A DNA stretch of 64,000 nucleotides from a virus. Positions 44,483 to 54,139 of the stretch are shown one piece after another. The notes under the pieces are model-generated. The model saw nothing but the letters and a program-made list of their open reading frames with translations, ran no database searches and was not told the origin of the DNA. The DNA lies in IMG/VR virus record IMGVR_UViG_3300023184_005116, positions 1-64,000 of that record; one strand, written 5' to 3'. Made by a program: the position numbers and the translations under genes. Within the stretch, counting starts at the first letter, position 1. Each line of letters begins with the position of its first letter.

Positions 44483-47263
44483 ATGCCACAGATTAACATA
44501 TTAAACGTACTCCAAGGAGATAACCAGTCAACTATAGTTGACAAGCTAAATTATAACTTCGATCAGATTTTAAGTGCTGGTGGAGGACCTCAAGGTCAAC
44601 AAGGATTTATTGGTCCAACTGGTCCAATAGGTCCACAAGGACCTCAAGGTGTACAAGGTATACAAGGACCTTCGGGGACTAAATGGTTTGTACAAGATAC
44701 CTCTCCTGCTTCTGGAGCAATAACAGGAAGCAGCCCGTGGAATTATCCTGCAATTGGTGACTATTGGTTAGATCCGGATTCAGCAAATCAAGAGATCTAT
44801 GTATTTACGGCAACAGGTTGGGTAGACAGCGGATATGGATTAGCAGCGGGAGATATATTTCAAAGATTTACCCCTATTTCTCTAAATGGAGGAGCTACAG
44901 GAAAAGGTATATTTATAGCAGGAACTGCTTCTGATAATAGCGTTATATTATCAGATGCTTCTATTGCAGATTATACTCCAGGAGCTAGTGCTATAGGTAA
45001 TACTAACTATGAAAATTCCAAACTTAAAATTGCTACAGATTTAACAAGACAAAAGCTTATAAGCTTTGGTAGATCTAATTACGATACAACATCAGAAACT
45101 GGATCTGCTAGTAGTTTAAAAAATCCTTCAATTCAATGGACTTCTGTTGCTCCTTCAGGTACAGGAGATTATGATATTACATTTACTAACCCTGCAGGAA
45201 GTATTAATATTTCTTCTAATATGGGTGGTGGATCTGGAGGTATTAATATGTATTCTCAAGAAGAAATTACCGCAGAATCTGCTACTCAAAATATTCAATT
45301 AAAAACTGCTTCAGTTGGTAAAGGTGTTTTTACAGATGTTGCTACTGGTGGTGCTGGATTCTTTGAAGTATCAAATTTAGGCGGTAGCACAGTTAATCAA
45401 AACTACCCCCATTTCTATAGCGATAGTGTAGGTGCAGGTATCGGTGTAGGTACTGGACAATTTAAAAGTACAGGAAATGATGCAAGAAAGCTTTCGGTTT
45501 TAGGTAACGTAAGTATATCAAAAACAGTAGGAAAGCATACAGGAACTTTATTTACAGGGAGTTCTTTACTTCCTGCTAATAATAATAAAGGTAGTTTATA
45601 CGTAGAAGGATTTGTTGGGATAGGAACTACTGATCCTACTGCATATAACGGTTCAACAATACCTCTTAACACTACAGGACCAGCAGAAGCTCAAGGAGCT
45701 TTTCCTCAGCTTTGGGTTAGTTCTCCTAACTACGGTCCTGGATTACAAGTTAAAACAAGACCTTCGTCATCAACGGGAGCACTTTCGCCTCCTAATGTAG
45801 CATCTATAGGAAGAACAGTTATTGGGGATGGGGTATTTGATGCTGCTGCAGTTTCTAGTTCTTTTGATAAAATAAGCGGAACTGGTCCTGATTTTTCTCA
45901 GGAACTTTTCTTAAATTCTGGGTATCTATTTGGAGCAAGAGCAGCTTTAATTAGCTATCAACAAAAGATTTCAAATTCTTTAAATACAACAGGAAATGCT
46001 CCAGTATTTGCAATAACTACTTATAGTCCAACTAGTGTTGGGCCATACTCTCCTGGTATAACATCGGGACTAGTTACAACAATACAAGTTAGAAATTCCA
46101 ATAACCAGTTAGATATAATGTCTAACGGAACTGGAAGTGCTTCACTTAACAATGTTAATATTGGAGCTAGAAATAGTTATTTGTTAAACGTAAAAGCAGG
46201 AACTACTACTGATCCTGGATATGGTAATATTAAAATAGGAAATAATGCAGGGACAAATAATGGAGTCGTTGGTTCATTGCCAGGAAATATTAATTTTTAC
46301 TCTCCAGGAAGCGATGGACCATACAGAAATCATAGTTTAACTGTTTCAGGAATACAAACAATAGGTACTGAGGATCCTTTGTCTAGCTTTTCAGTTTCGA
46401 GCAGTTCCACAGGAGCAGGCGTTTCGAATTATACAAACTTAAAGATTCACAGAAATCTTTATAGTGGAGTCCATTATGCTGCTGGAGGACATCCTGATCC
46501 GTTTAGTTATTTTACAGGACCGAAGGTAAATAATTATCCGAACGGAATAGAAATAACATCAGACATAGGAGATGACTCTGGTACTTCCTTTATTAAGGGA
46601 TTAAACAGGTCTGTTGCTATAGCAGTTTCTGCTAGGAATTTGTTCGAGTCTCGGCCTATTCCTTTTGGTAAAGGTACTGCATTAGCTGCTCCTACTAATG
46701 GATTCTTTGTCAGCGATACTGGACATAACGTTTCTATTGGTGGATTACCACTATATGGAGGTGCAGCATTAGATGTTAGTGCATCTCCAGGAGGTAATGC
46801 TGTTGCAATAAATACTCAAGGTGATTTATCAGTTGTAGGTAATACTGACATTTTGGGAAATCTTGGGGTTACAGGAGACGTATCTATTCTTAATGGAGGA
46901 TTAATTATTCTTAGAAATAGCGTACAGTTTCCACACCCTTTTGTCCCTTTAACTTCTTCCACTGATTGGTTCTTAAGTCCAACAAACGAGCAAAGTGCTC
47001 CTTATGATTGGCCTGCTGTAAATTACGATAGGTATATTACTGTACAAGCAGGTAGCTCTGGTTCAGGGAATGCTAGATATGAATGCTATGCTGAAAATAA
47101 TATAGGATCAGGATCCTATTATCTCCCTGAAAGAAGGGTTATGGATGCTTATAGCTCTGTGTCATTTTTAGTAGCAGCTGGATGTAGATTTAGGGTTGTA
47201 ATAGCAAATACAAGTGGTTTTCAATCGTATATAAGTATTATATCTAAAAAATTCGGTAGATAA
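44483..47263 (+). CDS. Tail fibre with collagen-like repeats, 926 aa
   Basis: A short N-terminal region (residues 1-34) that is likely an attachment domain is followed by eleven Gly-X-Y triplets at residues 35-67, then a long beta-rich shaft and head full of Ser, Gly, Asn and Thr. Collagen-like triplets in phage proteins usually form a trimeric stalk. The C-terminal 60 residues contain WFLSPTNEQ and a RYECYAENN region ending in SIISKKFGR, which may be the receptor-facing tip or a trimer lock. No intramolecular chaperone motif is recognised. It has its own candidate promoter. Confidence 0.78.
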   Translation: MPQINILNVLQGDNQSTIVDKLNYNFDQILSAGGGPQGQQGFIGPTGPIGPQGPQGVQGIQGPSGTKWFVQDTSPASGAITGSSPWNYPAIGDYWLDPDSANQEIYVFTATGWVDSGYGLAAGDIFQRFTPISLNGGATGKGIFIAGTASDNSVILSDASIADYTPGASAIGNTNYENSKLKIATDLTRQKLISFGRSNYDTTSETGSASSLKNPSIQWTSVAPSGTGDYDITFTNPAGSINISSNMGGGSGGINMYSQEEITAESATQNIQLKTASVGKGVFTDVATGGAGFFEVSNLGGSTVNQNYPHFYSDSVGAGIGVGTGQFKSTGNDARKLSVLGNVSISKTVGKHTGTLFTGSSLLPANNNKGSLYVEGFVGIGTTDPTAYNGSTIPLNTTGPAEAQGAFPQLWVSSPNYGPGLQVKTRPSSSTGALSPPNVASIGRTVIGDGVFDAAAVSSSFDKISGTGPDFSQELFLNSGYLFGARAALISYQQKISNSLNTTGNAPVFAITTYSPTSVGPYSPGITSGLVTTIQVRNSNNQLDIMSNGTGSASLNNVNIGARNSYLLNVKAGTTTDPGYGNIKIGNNAGTNNGVVGSLPGNINFYSPGSDGPYRNHSLTVSGIQTIGTEDPLSSFSVSSSSTGAGVSNYTNLKIHRNLYSGVHYAAGGHPDPFSYFTGPKVNNYPNGIEITSDIGDDSGTSFIKGLNRSVAIAVSARNLFESRPIPFGKGTALAAPTNGFFVSDTGHNVSIGGLPLYGGAALDVSASPGGNAVAINTQGDLSVVGNTDILGNLGVTGDVSILNGGLIILRNSVQFPHPFVPLTSSTDWFLSPTNEQSAPYDWPAVNYDRYITVQAGSSGSGNARYECYAENNIGSGSYYLPERRVMDAYSSVSFLVAAGCRFRVVIANTSGFQSYISIISKKFGR
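44585..44683 (+). repeat. Collagen-like Gly-X-Y triplets
   Basis: Eleven consecutive Gly-X-Y triplets encoded at residues 35-67 of the fibre, with Pro, Gln and Ile common at X and Y (GPQ, GPT, GPI, GVQ, GIQ). Codons vary between copies, so the array is not a fresh duplication. Confidence 0.9.
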
Positions 47264-47469
47264 TGACTAAAGAATGGTTTATACAAAAATATGGGGAAAC
47301 CCACGATAATCTTTCTAGATTAGAAAAAGAAATAGAAGGGCATCAAAATAATAAAGATCTTATCTCTAATGATCCTGTAATATTGGAAAATTTAAAAAAA
47401 GAGACTCTATTAGAAATACAAAAATTAAATAATCTTCGAGAATATGAACGAAAAATTTTCAATTACTAA
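47263..47469 (+). CDS. Small helical protein, 68 aa
   Basis: The ATG at 47263 shares its A with the fibre's TAA stop, and the end overlaps the next gene by 26 bases, so it is tightly coupled at both sides. The sequence is helical and charged (LSRLEKEIEGHQNN, LENLKKETLLEIQKLNNL) and could form a short coiled coil. I do not recognise it. Its place between a fibre and a spanin-like gene allows either a fibre assembly or a lysis-related role. Confidence 0.6.
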   Translation: MTKEWFIQKYGETHDNLSRLEKEIEGHQNNKDLISNDPVILENLKKETLLEIQKLNNLREYERKIFNY

Positions 47470-48241
47470 TATCCTAAAAAGAAAGGATATTCTCCTTCTT
47501 GTTGTAGTTGGTATACTTTGCATGTTGCTATTTAGACAGTGCTCTAGCACGTCAAATCTTCAAGCCCAATTAGAGATACAGAATCTTAATTTGGATGCTT
47601 TAAATGACACTGTACGAGTTCAAAAGAACAAGGCTGGTGAGGACATGTTTGTTAAAAAGACATTACTTGCAGATAAAGAAAGTCTAGAGAAATTAAATTC
47701 AGATTTAGCTGTTGAATTGAAAAAAGTAAAAGGGCAAGTAATTGCTTTACAAAAAGTTAAAGCAGAAACTAAAACCGAAATTCAATATGTGCCTACATAT
47801 GTTACTAAATACAACGACGGGAAATATAGTTTAGATTGGAAATTAGACACAACATATTCGGAAGGAAATTATAGAAAGCTTTCTGCTAATAGCTATTTTG
47901 AGATTGATACATTAACGCATATTATAAAACCTGGTAAAACTAAAATAGGAGAAGACGTTTTAGGATTTTCGTTTGTTACCGGACTTAGGGAAAAAGATAA
48001 TGCACTAGAGATCTTTGTAACTCCAAAATATCCTGGTATGACTATTACTAGCATGGAAGGAGCAATAATTGATCCTCAAAAATCAGATGTGTTAAAGAAA
48101 ATGTTTCCTCAGAAAAAATGGTCAATTGGTCCTTTTGTAGGAGTGGGAATTGGAGCGGGAGTTAACTTTATAGGAAAGCCTATAGCTGGACCTGTATTTG
48201 TATTAGGGCTTGGTATTCAATATTCCATAATTAAATTCTAA
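47444..48241 (+). CDS. Membrane-anchored coiled-coil protein, possible spanin
   Basis: 265 residues. Residues 16-33 (ILLLVVVGILCMLLF) are a single N-terminal membrane anchor, preceded by basic residues, so the rest should face the periplasm. Residues 42-105 are a coiled coil (LQAQLEIQNLNLDAL, LEKLNSDLAVELKKVKGQVIAL). The C-terminal 40 residues are glycine-rich with alternating hydrophobic residues and end in Phe, like an outer-membrane strand. That layout, inner-membrane anchor plus periplasmic coil plus a membrane-active end, is what a spanin needs to fuse the two membranes at lysis. No lipobox is present. No holin or endolysin was found nearby. Confidence 0.5.
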   Translation: MNEKFSITNILKRKDILLLVVVGILCMLLFRQCSSTSNLQAQLEIQNLNLDALNDTVRVQKNKAGEDMFVKKTLLADKESLEKLNSDLAVELKKVKGQVIALQKVKAETKTEIQYVPTYVTKYNDGKYSLDWKLDTTYSEGNYRKLSANSYFEIDTLTHIIKPGKTKIGEDVLGFSFVTGLREKDNALEIFVTPKYPGMTITSMEGAIIDPQKSDVLKKMFPQKKWSIGPFVGVGIGAGVNFIGKPIAGPVFVLGLGIQYSIIKF

Positions 48242-48254
48242 GGAGAAATTAAAA

Positions 48255-48264
48255 GGAATATATA
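48255..48264 (+). promoter_or_regulatory. GATATATA-type promoter candidate before gene at 48269
   Basis: GGAATATATA ends four bases before the ATG. The 14-base AAAAGGAATATATA here is identical to the one upstream of the gp25-like gene, some 26 kb away, and is the best pairwise match among the candidate sites. Confidence 0.5.
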
Positions 48265-48268
48265 ACTC

Positions 48269-50614
48269 ATGCCTAATTACACATCAACACAGAGATTTGT
48301 TAAGCTTACTGATTATTTGCTGCTAGAATATGATTATACTACAGCACCAAATCCGGAGGAGTACTTTGTAAACACAGGTCTTCCCGCAGTAGGATTTGAA
48401 AAAATTGTAAATGGATATTTTGACAATTCAGTACAGATCTTAAATAAGCCTGCAGATCAGGCTACCACTACCAATGTAAGGGATCTTAGTGTTGTTCAAA
48501 CGGCAAAAAATAGATTCGTTACGTTAGATATGGATTATCTAACTCAGTATCTAGATTATGATCCAAAATTAACACCCGTTAGTGGTCTTCCTATAGTATT
48601 CCCTTCTAATATTGGAGTTTATTATGACACTATAAAATTTCATATAGTATCAGGATACAATTTTGATAATATTGATGGTGTAATTTTACAGATAAGATTT
48701 CAAGAAAGAACTGGAAAGAAAGCAACAATATTACAACTTCTTGTTACAAAATCTGATGTAGCTCTTCCTATTCTAAATCCTAATCCTATTTATTTAGGTG
48801 GAGCTTTATATGATCATTATGTGGAAGTTAAGATACCTGCTTATGCAAATATGATTGCTCAATTTGAGATTTTAAATGGGCAACCTGCACAAACATATAC
48901 ATTAGGTGCTAAAATTTCATCAGATGGAAATGGATTTTTAAAAGATGCTCCTGTTGAATTTACTTTATACGAGATAACACAAACTGTTCTTAAAGACGGA
49001 TATCAAAACTACATAGCTCAGGTTAGAGCTCAATTAGGTGTTTTTCCTAGAGACAATTATTCTAATCTAGCCGCAGTAATCCAGCAGAATTCTTTTTATA
49101 ACTATCTTGAATATTATCCAACATGGGAAGGTAACTTCTTAGAAGATTTTATAAATGCAGAAGGTACAGTTGGTGTTTCTTATTATGTTATACACGAATT
49201 AGAAGTTAAAGAACAAGTTGGTCTAAGCTATATAACAACATATAATTTTTCAACGACACAAACTCAAGATTATAACTCTCCCTATATTTTTAGACCCGTT
49301 TTAGTTAACCCTTTAACTACATCTTTCATAGTAAACTATACTATGAGATTAGTTAATAAAACTAATCAGAATCAGATTATAAGAAGATCGTCATTTAGTT
49401 CTTTAGATGTAACTAAATACGGAAGAGAGGTTAACAAGATAAATTTAACTACAGGAGCTTATTCTCAGAAGGTATACAATAAAGTTATACAAGCTGCTAA
49501 TATATTATCACCTGTTGGTGTAAGTCCTACTCTTGGTGCTCCTATAGAGAAAAAAATACCGGTTTTCTATAAAGATAATAGTATTTCCGTCACGCAAGAA
49601 AATATCGTTATTGGTAAAGATGGGAATTTAGTTTCTGAAACATCAAGTCCAACTGCAAATACTGCTTATGGTCAAGGAAAAGCTAAAATTCTTGTCGATC
49701 CATTTGATAACTTTTACAAGTTTACAGTTTATAATCTTAAAGGAACTACAACTCCTGAGATTATGGATCTAGGCACTTCACTAACTTATTATATTGTTTT
49801 CTTAGATAAAACTGGACAAAGCGTAAGAGTTGAAAATATTAAAAATAAAACTTCAATATCAAATCCTTCTACTGGACAGGTAGCTTTTAAAGTTGTTGAT
49901 ACTAACTCAAAAAAAATCTTAGGGTTTACTTCTAGAGAATTTTATATAATTTCTAGAACACCAGATGCGGTAGAAACTAAACTTTATTCAGGAACTTGGC
50001 AAAATCAATCCGAATTTACTGCTGGTCTTTCTTCTCAAGCTTCTTCGACAGGACCAACAAAAGGTGTTACCGGAACTGCAACCACAACTACAACAACAGT
50101 TTCTACAACAGCATCAGAAGGAGCAACGAGAGCTTTAACAACAGCTGGAAATCAGATTGTAAATGAAGTTCCACAAACAACAGTAACAAAACCTAGTAGA
50201 CCTTATGTTTTAGGAAGTAGCTCAGTACTTAGTGTTAAGCCTACTTCTCTTTTAAATACAACCGGGGGATTTTCTACTGGTAAAACATCAGCAACTAAGG
50301 TTCCTTTACAAAGTTCAGTACAAGCAAATCTTATAAATATAAACGCATTAGCTGATTCTATAGCAGGAAAAGAATCACAAGGATCTAATCCTCAAAGTGT
50401 TATTAATTATTATTTTACACCTGGATCACCTGGTGCTACTCTATTTAAAGGAATAAAACCAAGTCAGTTCTTAACTGCTGCTTACCAGATACATCCTAAA
50501 ACGTCTAATGGTAACTATGATCCTAAGTATATACAATATTGTAATGCTTTAGATTTTCCAGTAACTAGCGATCCTGAAGGAGCTACAAAAAAAGGATCTA
50601 CAAATAAAAAATAA
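48269..50614 (+). CDS. Virion structural protein, 781 aa
   Basis: Beta-rich protein of the same compositional style as the other fibre and baseplate genes: Tyr-, Asn- and Thr-rich, with few Cys. Residues 590-640 are a low-complexity Thr/Ser tract (for example TATTTTTTVSTTASEG), probably a flexible or glycosylatable linker, followed by a C-terminal domain of about 120 residues (ADSIAGKESQGSNPQSV ... NALDFPVTS). I cannot name a family. It is followed four bases later by a tube-like gene. Confidence 0.6.
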   Translation: MPNYTSTQRFVKLTDYLLLEYDYTTAPNPEEYFVNTGLPAVGFEKIVNGYFDNSVQILNKPADQATTTNVRDLSVVQTAKNRFVTLDMDYLTQYLDYDPKLTPVSGLPIVFPSNIGVYYDTIKFHIVSGYNFDNIDGVILQIRFQERTGKKATILQLLVTKSDVALPILNPNPIYLGGALYDHYVEVKIPAYANMIAQFEILNGQPAQTYTLGAKISSDGNGFLKDAPVEFTLYEITQTVLKDGYQNYIAQVRAQLGVFPRDNYSNLAAVIQQNSFYNYLEYYPTWEGNFLEDFINAEGTVGVSYYVIHELEVKEQVGLSYITTYNFSTTQTQDYNSPYIFRPVLVNPLTTSFIVNYTMRLVNKTNQNQIIRRSSFSSLDVTKYGREVNKINLTTGAYSQKVYNKVIQAANILSPVGVSPTLGAPIEKKIPVFYKDNSISVTQENIVIGKDGNLVSETSSPTANTAYGQGKAKILVDPFDNFYKFTVYNLKGTTTPEIMDLGTSLTYYIVFLDKTGQSVRVENIKNKTSISNPSTGQVAFKVVDTNSKKILGFTSREFYIISRTPDAVETKLYSGTWQNQSEFTAGLSSQASSTGPTKGVTGTATTTTTTVSTTASEGATRALTTAGNQIVNEVPQTTVTKPSRPYVLGSSSVLSVKPTSLLNTTGGFSTGKTSATKVPLQSSVQANLININALADSIAGKESQGSNPQSVINYYFTPGSPGATLFKGIKPSQFLTAAYQIHPKTSNGNYDPKYIQYCNALDFPVTSDPEGATKKGSTNKK

Positions 50615-50617
50615 TAG

Positions 50618-51169
50618 ATGATTTTAAACGCCAGGCAAAATGGTTTTATATTTAATTTTCCTAAGGGGTTTATTGTAGATGCTGTTGTTGAAAAATACCA
50701 GGGGTACATTAAAAGAATGCCTATTCCTTATGATACTGTTAATGATTTTATAAACGCAACTATACAATCTGTAAACTTCCCAACGCTTAGAGCTGTTGAT
50801 AACGTAGAACAGATTAGACCAGGCGGATTCAAACAATCTTACAAAAGTGCAACCACTTTGCAAAATTTGGTTCAAAGAGAATTTACTGTTACATTTAAAC
50901 TTGGAGAAGGATTTATTAATTATTGGGTAATTTACGAGAACATTATTAAGTTTTTGGATTTTAATAATCCAGAGCAATATCTTCCAGACTTTAGACTTTT
51001 ATTATTGGATAATGATGGTATTATTATGGCCAGCATTCTTCTTCAACAACCTATTGTGACGTCACTTTCCGAAATACAGTTGAACTACTCTTCAACTACC
51101 CCGCAGTTTAGCACTTTCTCTGTTGGGTTCAAATGTAATTACGTAGATGTCAAATTGGAAATCGGATAA
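50618..51169 (+). CDS. Tail-tube-fold candidate, 183 aa
   Basis: A compact beta protein whose layout resembles tail-tube or tube-initiator subunits: an N-terminal amphipathic region, strands including IQSVNFPTLRAVDN and REFTVTFKL, a helix (YWVIYENIIKFL), then DFRLLLLDNDG and two final strands ending FSTFSVGFKCNYVDVKLEI. The final F-x-V-x-F strand after a Tyr-Ser-Ser turn is common in the gp19/gp54-like group. Its size is close to T4 gp19 (163). Confidence is limited because these folds diverge strongly. It is the last structural gene before the replication block. Confidence 0.45.
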   Translation: MILNARQNGFIFNFPKGFIVDAVVEKYQGYIKRMPIPYDTVNDFINATIQSVNFPTLRAVDNVEQIRPGGFKQSYKSATTLQNLVQREFTVTFKLGEGFINYWVIYENIIKFLDFNNPEQYLPDFRLLLLDNDGIIMASILLQQPIVTSLSEIQLNYSSTTPQFSTFSVGFKCNYVDVKLEIG

Positions 51170-51845
51170 AAAAATAATTGGTATAGACTTTAGCTTAAAC
51201 TCTCCAGGGTTTGCAATCCTAACTCAATATAATTGTAAATGGATAAGTCTCCACAGAACCACTAACAACATACCAAAGATGCTAGAAAAGGACGGATCAC
51301 CGTTCAAAGTATTTAATGGTATCTCTGAATTCTCTATTAATATAGTTGAGAAAAAAGAATTTAAAGGGGAATACCACGAAAAGGAAAGAGAAAAAATCCT
51401 TAATGCAATTTATTTCTCAGAAAAAGTTTTGGAATTACTAGAACCTTATCTTGATGGGGGAACCTCCGTAGCAATGGAAGGGCTTTCGTTTGGATCTAGT
51501 GGAAATTCTTTAATTGATATTTCTATGACTACTGCTTTAGTTAGAGCAGGCGTTGTTAAAAAAATCGATCCTAATAATTTCTTTGTAATATCTCCAACAA
51601 CTTTAAAGAAATTTGCAGTAAAGGGAAATGCAAAAAAAGACGAGCTCTACCATACAATATTAGAAAAGAAAAGATTTGATGTTAGACTTAAACCATTAAT
51701 GGATGTATTAGAAAAAAATAAAGGTACTTGGATTAAAGGAGTTGGAAAAGTAGAAAATCCTTGTTCTGATATAATTGATGCTACTTGGTTAGCTTTATTT
51801 ATTGAAGAAAATGAAGAGAAACTTTTGAAAGGCTCCACTGTATAA
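51147..51845 (+). CDS. RuvC-like Holliday-junction resolvase/RNase H-fold nuclease
   Basis: 232 residues, starting 23 bases inside the preceding structural gene. The RNase H-fold catalytic carboxylates are visible: Asp14 in IIGIDFSLNSPG, Glu111 in VAMEGLSFG, and Asp208/Asp211 in CSDIIDATWLAL, with a KGNAKKDEL helix before the last pair as in RuvC. It should cleave branched DNA before packaging, taking the place of T4 endonuclease VII (gp49), which is a different fold. The neighbouring gp32, primase, UvsY and UvsW genes support a DNA-processing role. Confidence 0.82.
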   Translation: MSNWKSDKKIIGIDFSLNSPGFAILTQYNCKWISLHRTTNNIPKMLEKDGSPFKVFNGISEFSINIVEKKEFKGEYHEKEREKILNAIYFSEKVLELLEPYLDGGTSVAMEGLSFGSSGNSLIDISMTTALVRAGVVKKIDPNNFFVISPTTLKKFAVKGNAKKDELYHTILEKKRFDVRLKPLMDVLEKNKGTWIKGVGKVENPCSDIIDATWLALFIEENEEKLLKGSTV

Positions 51846-51848
51846 ATA
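51841..51848 (+). promoter_or_regulatory. T4-late-like TATAAATA element before the ssDNA-binding gene
   Basis: TATAAATA, the T4 late promoter core, overlaps the end of the resolvase gene 47 bases before the ATG at 51895. The following 46 bases are nearly all A and T. In such a base composition the match is suggestive only; an ssDNA-binding gene would also be expected to be expressed before late genes. Confidence 0.25.
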
Positions 51849-51894
51849 AAGATTAAGTTCATTAAAAAAACAATTAAAAAAAATTTGAAAAATT

Positions 51895-52851
51895 ATGGAA
51901 GACAATTTTGACATTTTCAACCTGGACAATGAGGCATTTGTAAAACAGGAAGTTAAGAGAGATGAGGACGAGTTTATCTACAAACCGTATCCTGAATTAG
52001 GAAAAGACGGTGTGTATAAATCTTTAATCCGATTCTTACCTAACATCACAAACCCTAAAAAATCTAAAATCCACCAATACTACGTGTGGTTAAAAGATCC
52101 TGTAGACGGAGCAAACTTTAAAGCTCTTTGTCCTTCTACAGTAGGAAAAAAATCAATTTTAAAAGACATTTACTGGAAGCTTAAAAATTCTGCTTCTGCT
52201 AAAGATCAAGAGATTTCTAAAGCTTTCTCAAGAAAAGAAGATTTCTATTCTTTGATTCAAGTAGTAAAAGATCCAAACAAGCCAGAGCTTGAAGGTAAAA
52301 TCATGATCTTGAAATTCGGTAGAAAAGTAAACGATCTTATCGAGCAACAAATTAAACCTGAATTTGGTAATCCGTCAAATCCTTATGATTTATTCGAAGG
52401 TAAAAGTTTTGGATTACAGGTAAGAAAGGTTGGTGAATGGAACAACTACGATCTTTGTCAATTCGTTGGAGATAAAGGACCGGTTATGGTTAATGGATCT
52501 GCAGTTGAAAAAACAGAGGAAAGCAGAGACGCAATCACTAAATATTTAAAATCCGGTCCATTGGATCTTGATAAATATGATTACAAAGATTGGACAGAAG
52601 ACGAAACTGAGAAGATCATGAAGATCATTAGAAACACTATTCCTGACGGAAGAATGATTTCTGAAATCGTTTCAGGAAACTCTGATTCTAAATCTGCTAC
52701 ATCAGCACCTTCAAACAATGTTGATAGTTTCTTCGAGGATGCTAATTCTCGTACTACAACACAATCTGAAGAGCCAGATCAGGAATCAAAACCAGCTAAG
52801 TCAAGTGGTAAAGCCGCTCCTTCTCTAGACGATTTATATAACGATTTATAA
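51895..52851 (+). CDS. 32: Single-stranded DNA-binding protein, gp32-like
   Basis: 318 residues, similar to T4 gp32 (301). It has the three-part plan: an N-terminal segment with acidic/basic patches, an OB core (SLIRFLPN, YVWLKDP, MILKFGRKVNDLIEQQ, YDLFEGKSFGLQVRKVGEW), and an acidic, low-complexity C-terminal tail ending DDLYNDL that would recruit partner proteins. The Cys/His zinc site of T4 gp32 is not evident; only CPST is present. It would coat ssDNA during replication and recombination, working with the UvsY and UvsW proteins encoded downstream. Confidence 0.83.
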   Translation: MEDNFDIFNLDNEAFVKQEVKRDEDEFIYKPYPELGKDGVYKSLIRFLPNITNPKKSKIHQYYVWLKDPVDGANFKALCPSTVGKKSILKDIYWKLKNSASAKDQEISKAFSRKEDFYSLIQVVKDPNKPELEGKIMILKFGRKVNDLIEQQIKPEFGNPSNPYDLFEGKSFGLQVRKVGEWNNYDLCQFVGDKGPVMVNGSAVEKTEESRDAITKYLKSGPLDLDKYDYKDWTEDETEKIMKIIRNTIPDGRMISEIVSGNSDSKSATSAPSNNVDSFFEDANSRTTTQSEEPDQESKPAKSSGKAAPSLDDLYNDL

Positions 52852-52871
52852 TAATCTAAATATGGATCGTA

Positions 52872-53942
52872 ATGGAAACAAAGGAAGCAAGTGGTCTTAC
52901 AGTAGACCGAGTTAAAGGGATAGTACAAGCATCTCTTCTTAAATTCTTCGGAAACGATCCGCATCGTCTTAAGATATACCAAGGGGGCAACAGATTAAAT
53001 TTCTGTTGCCCCTATTGTGGTGATTCTAGGGATCCTAAAAAGAAAAGAGGGAATCTATACTTAGATACACTAACTTATAAATGTTATAACGGAGGTTGCG
53101 GGGTATTTAAGAATCTGAACCAATTAACAAGGGATTTCGATATACAGACAATGCTTAGTTCTGATGAGATCTCGGAAATAACTGAATTATCAAGAAGCTC
53201 TGTAGCAAGAAAGAAAATCCGTAATTCTATTGATTATTTCTTTTCCGAAAATTACAAAGACATTCTAATACCTAGAGATGAGCTAAAAGCTAAACTAGGA
53301 CTTTGGGAGGTTAAAGGAACTTTTGCAGAAAAATGGATTCTTGATAGAAACCATACACCTGATAGTAAATTTTTATGGGATCCAAAAAGAAGAAATCTAT
53401 ATCTTTTAAATCTTTCAGGAGACGAGACTAAGGTTATTGGTTTACAAATGAGGCCAATAGTTAAAAAGGGACATAGCAAATATTTTACATATAAGCTTAG
53501 CGGTATTTATAAAAATCTTATGGGAATAAAAGATCCTGAGATTATTTTAAAAGCCGAAGAGGTTGATCCAATATCTAGTGTATTTGGATTTGCAACTGTG
53601 GACTTAGATGCTATGATTACAACTTTTGAAGGACCATTGGATGCTTGGCTTTGTCCAAATTCAATTGCACTTTGTTCTATTAATAACCCTTTCCCTTTTG
53701 ATGTATTAAATAAGAGGTGGTTCTTAGACGGAGATAAACCAGGAAGAGATAAATCAAGAAATCTTTTAGAAGATGGTGAAAATGTATTTCTTTGGGGAAA
53801 ATTTTTAAAAGAAAATGATTTTCCTGATAGGGAAAAATGGGATCTTAATGATGTTGTAAATTATCTTAGATCAACAGGAAAAAAAATCAAAAGGCTCGAT
53901 AATTATTTTTCCACTGATAAATGGGATATTATAGATATATGA
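52872..53942 (+). CDS. 61: DnaG-type DNA primase, gp61-like
   Basis: 356 residues, close to T4 gp61 (342). An N-terminal zinc ribbon is formed by Cys46/Cys49 (CPYC) and Cys71/Cys76 (YKCYNGGC). The catalytic Toprim region follows: TFEGPLDAWL with Glu253, and WFLDGDKPGRDKS with Asp286 and Asp288. It should make RNA primers on the lagging strand with a DnaB-type helicase, which is not in this window. It begins 20 bases after the ssDNA-binding gene and overlaps the next start by ATGA. Confidence 0.88.
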   Translation: METKEASGLTVDRVKGIVQASLLKFFGNDPHRLKIYQGGNRLNFCCPYCGDSRDPKKKRGNLYLDTLTYKCYNGGCGVFKNLNQLTRDFDIQTMLSSDEISEITELSRSSVARKKIRNSIDYFFSENYKDILIPRDELKAKLGLWEVKGTFAEKWILDRNHTPDSKFLWDPKRRNLYLLNLSGDETKVIGLQMRPIVKKGHSKYFTYKLSGIYKNLMGIKDPEIILKAEEVDPISSVFGFATVDLDAMITTFEGPLDAWLCPNSIALCSINNPFPFDVLNKRWFLDGDKPGRDKSRNLLEDGENVFLWGKFLKENDFPDREKWDLNDVVNYLRSTGKKIKRLDNYFSTDKWDIIDI

Positions 53943-54139
53943 AAAAATCTAGAGCTAAAAATAATAATGGTAAATATAAGTTTCCTGTAGATATAAAAGG
54001 GGACTTTGAATTACCTGATTTTGATCTGTCTTCTAATTATGAGAACAGCAAGGTAAAGAATAAAATAAGCTCTGAAATAAAAGAGGTTATTACAGTAAAA
54101 AATAAAAAGAAAAAATGTCAGAGCAACAAGCTAATATAG
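53939..54139 (+). CDS. Small basic protein, 66 aa
   Basis: Start at 53939 as an ATGA overlap with the primase stop; a longer frame from 53921 lies wholly inside the primase and is less likely. The product is strongly basic at both ends (MKKSRAKNNNGKYK, KNKKKKCQSNK) with an acidic middle (FELPDFDLSSNYE). It overlaps the UvsY start by 25 bases. Possibly a nucleic-acid-binding accessory, but no family is recognised. Confidence 0.55.
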   Translation: MKKSRAKNNNGKYKFPVDIKGDFELPDFDLSSNYENSKVKNKISSEIKEVITVKNKKKKCQSNKLI

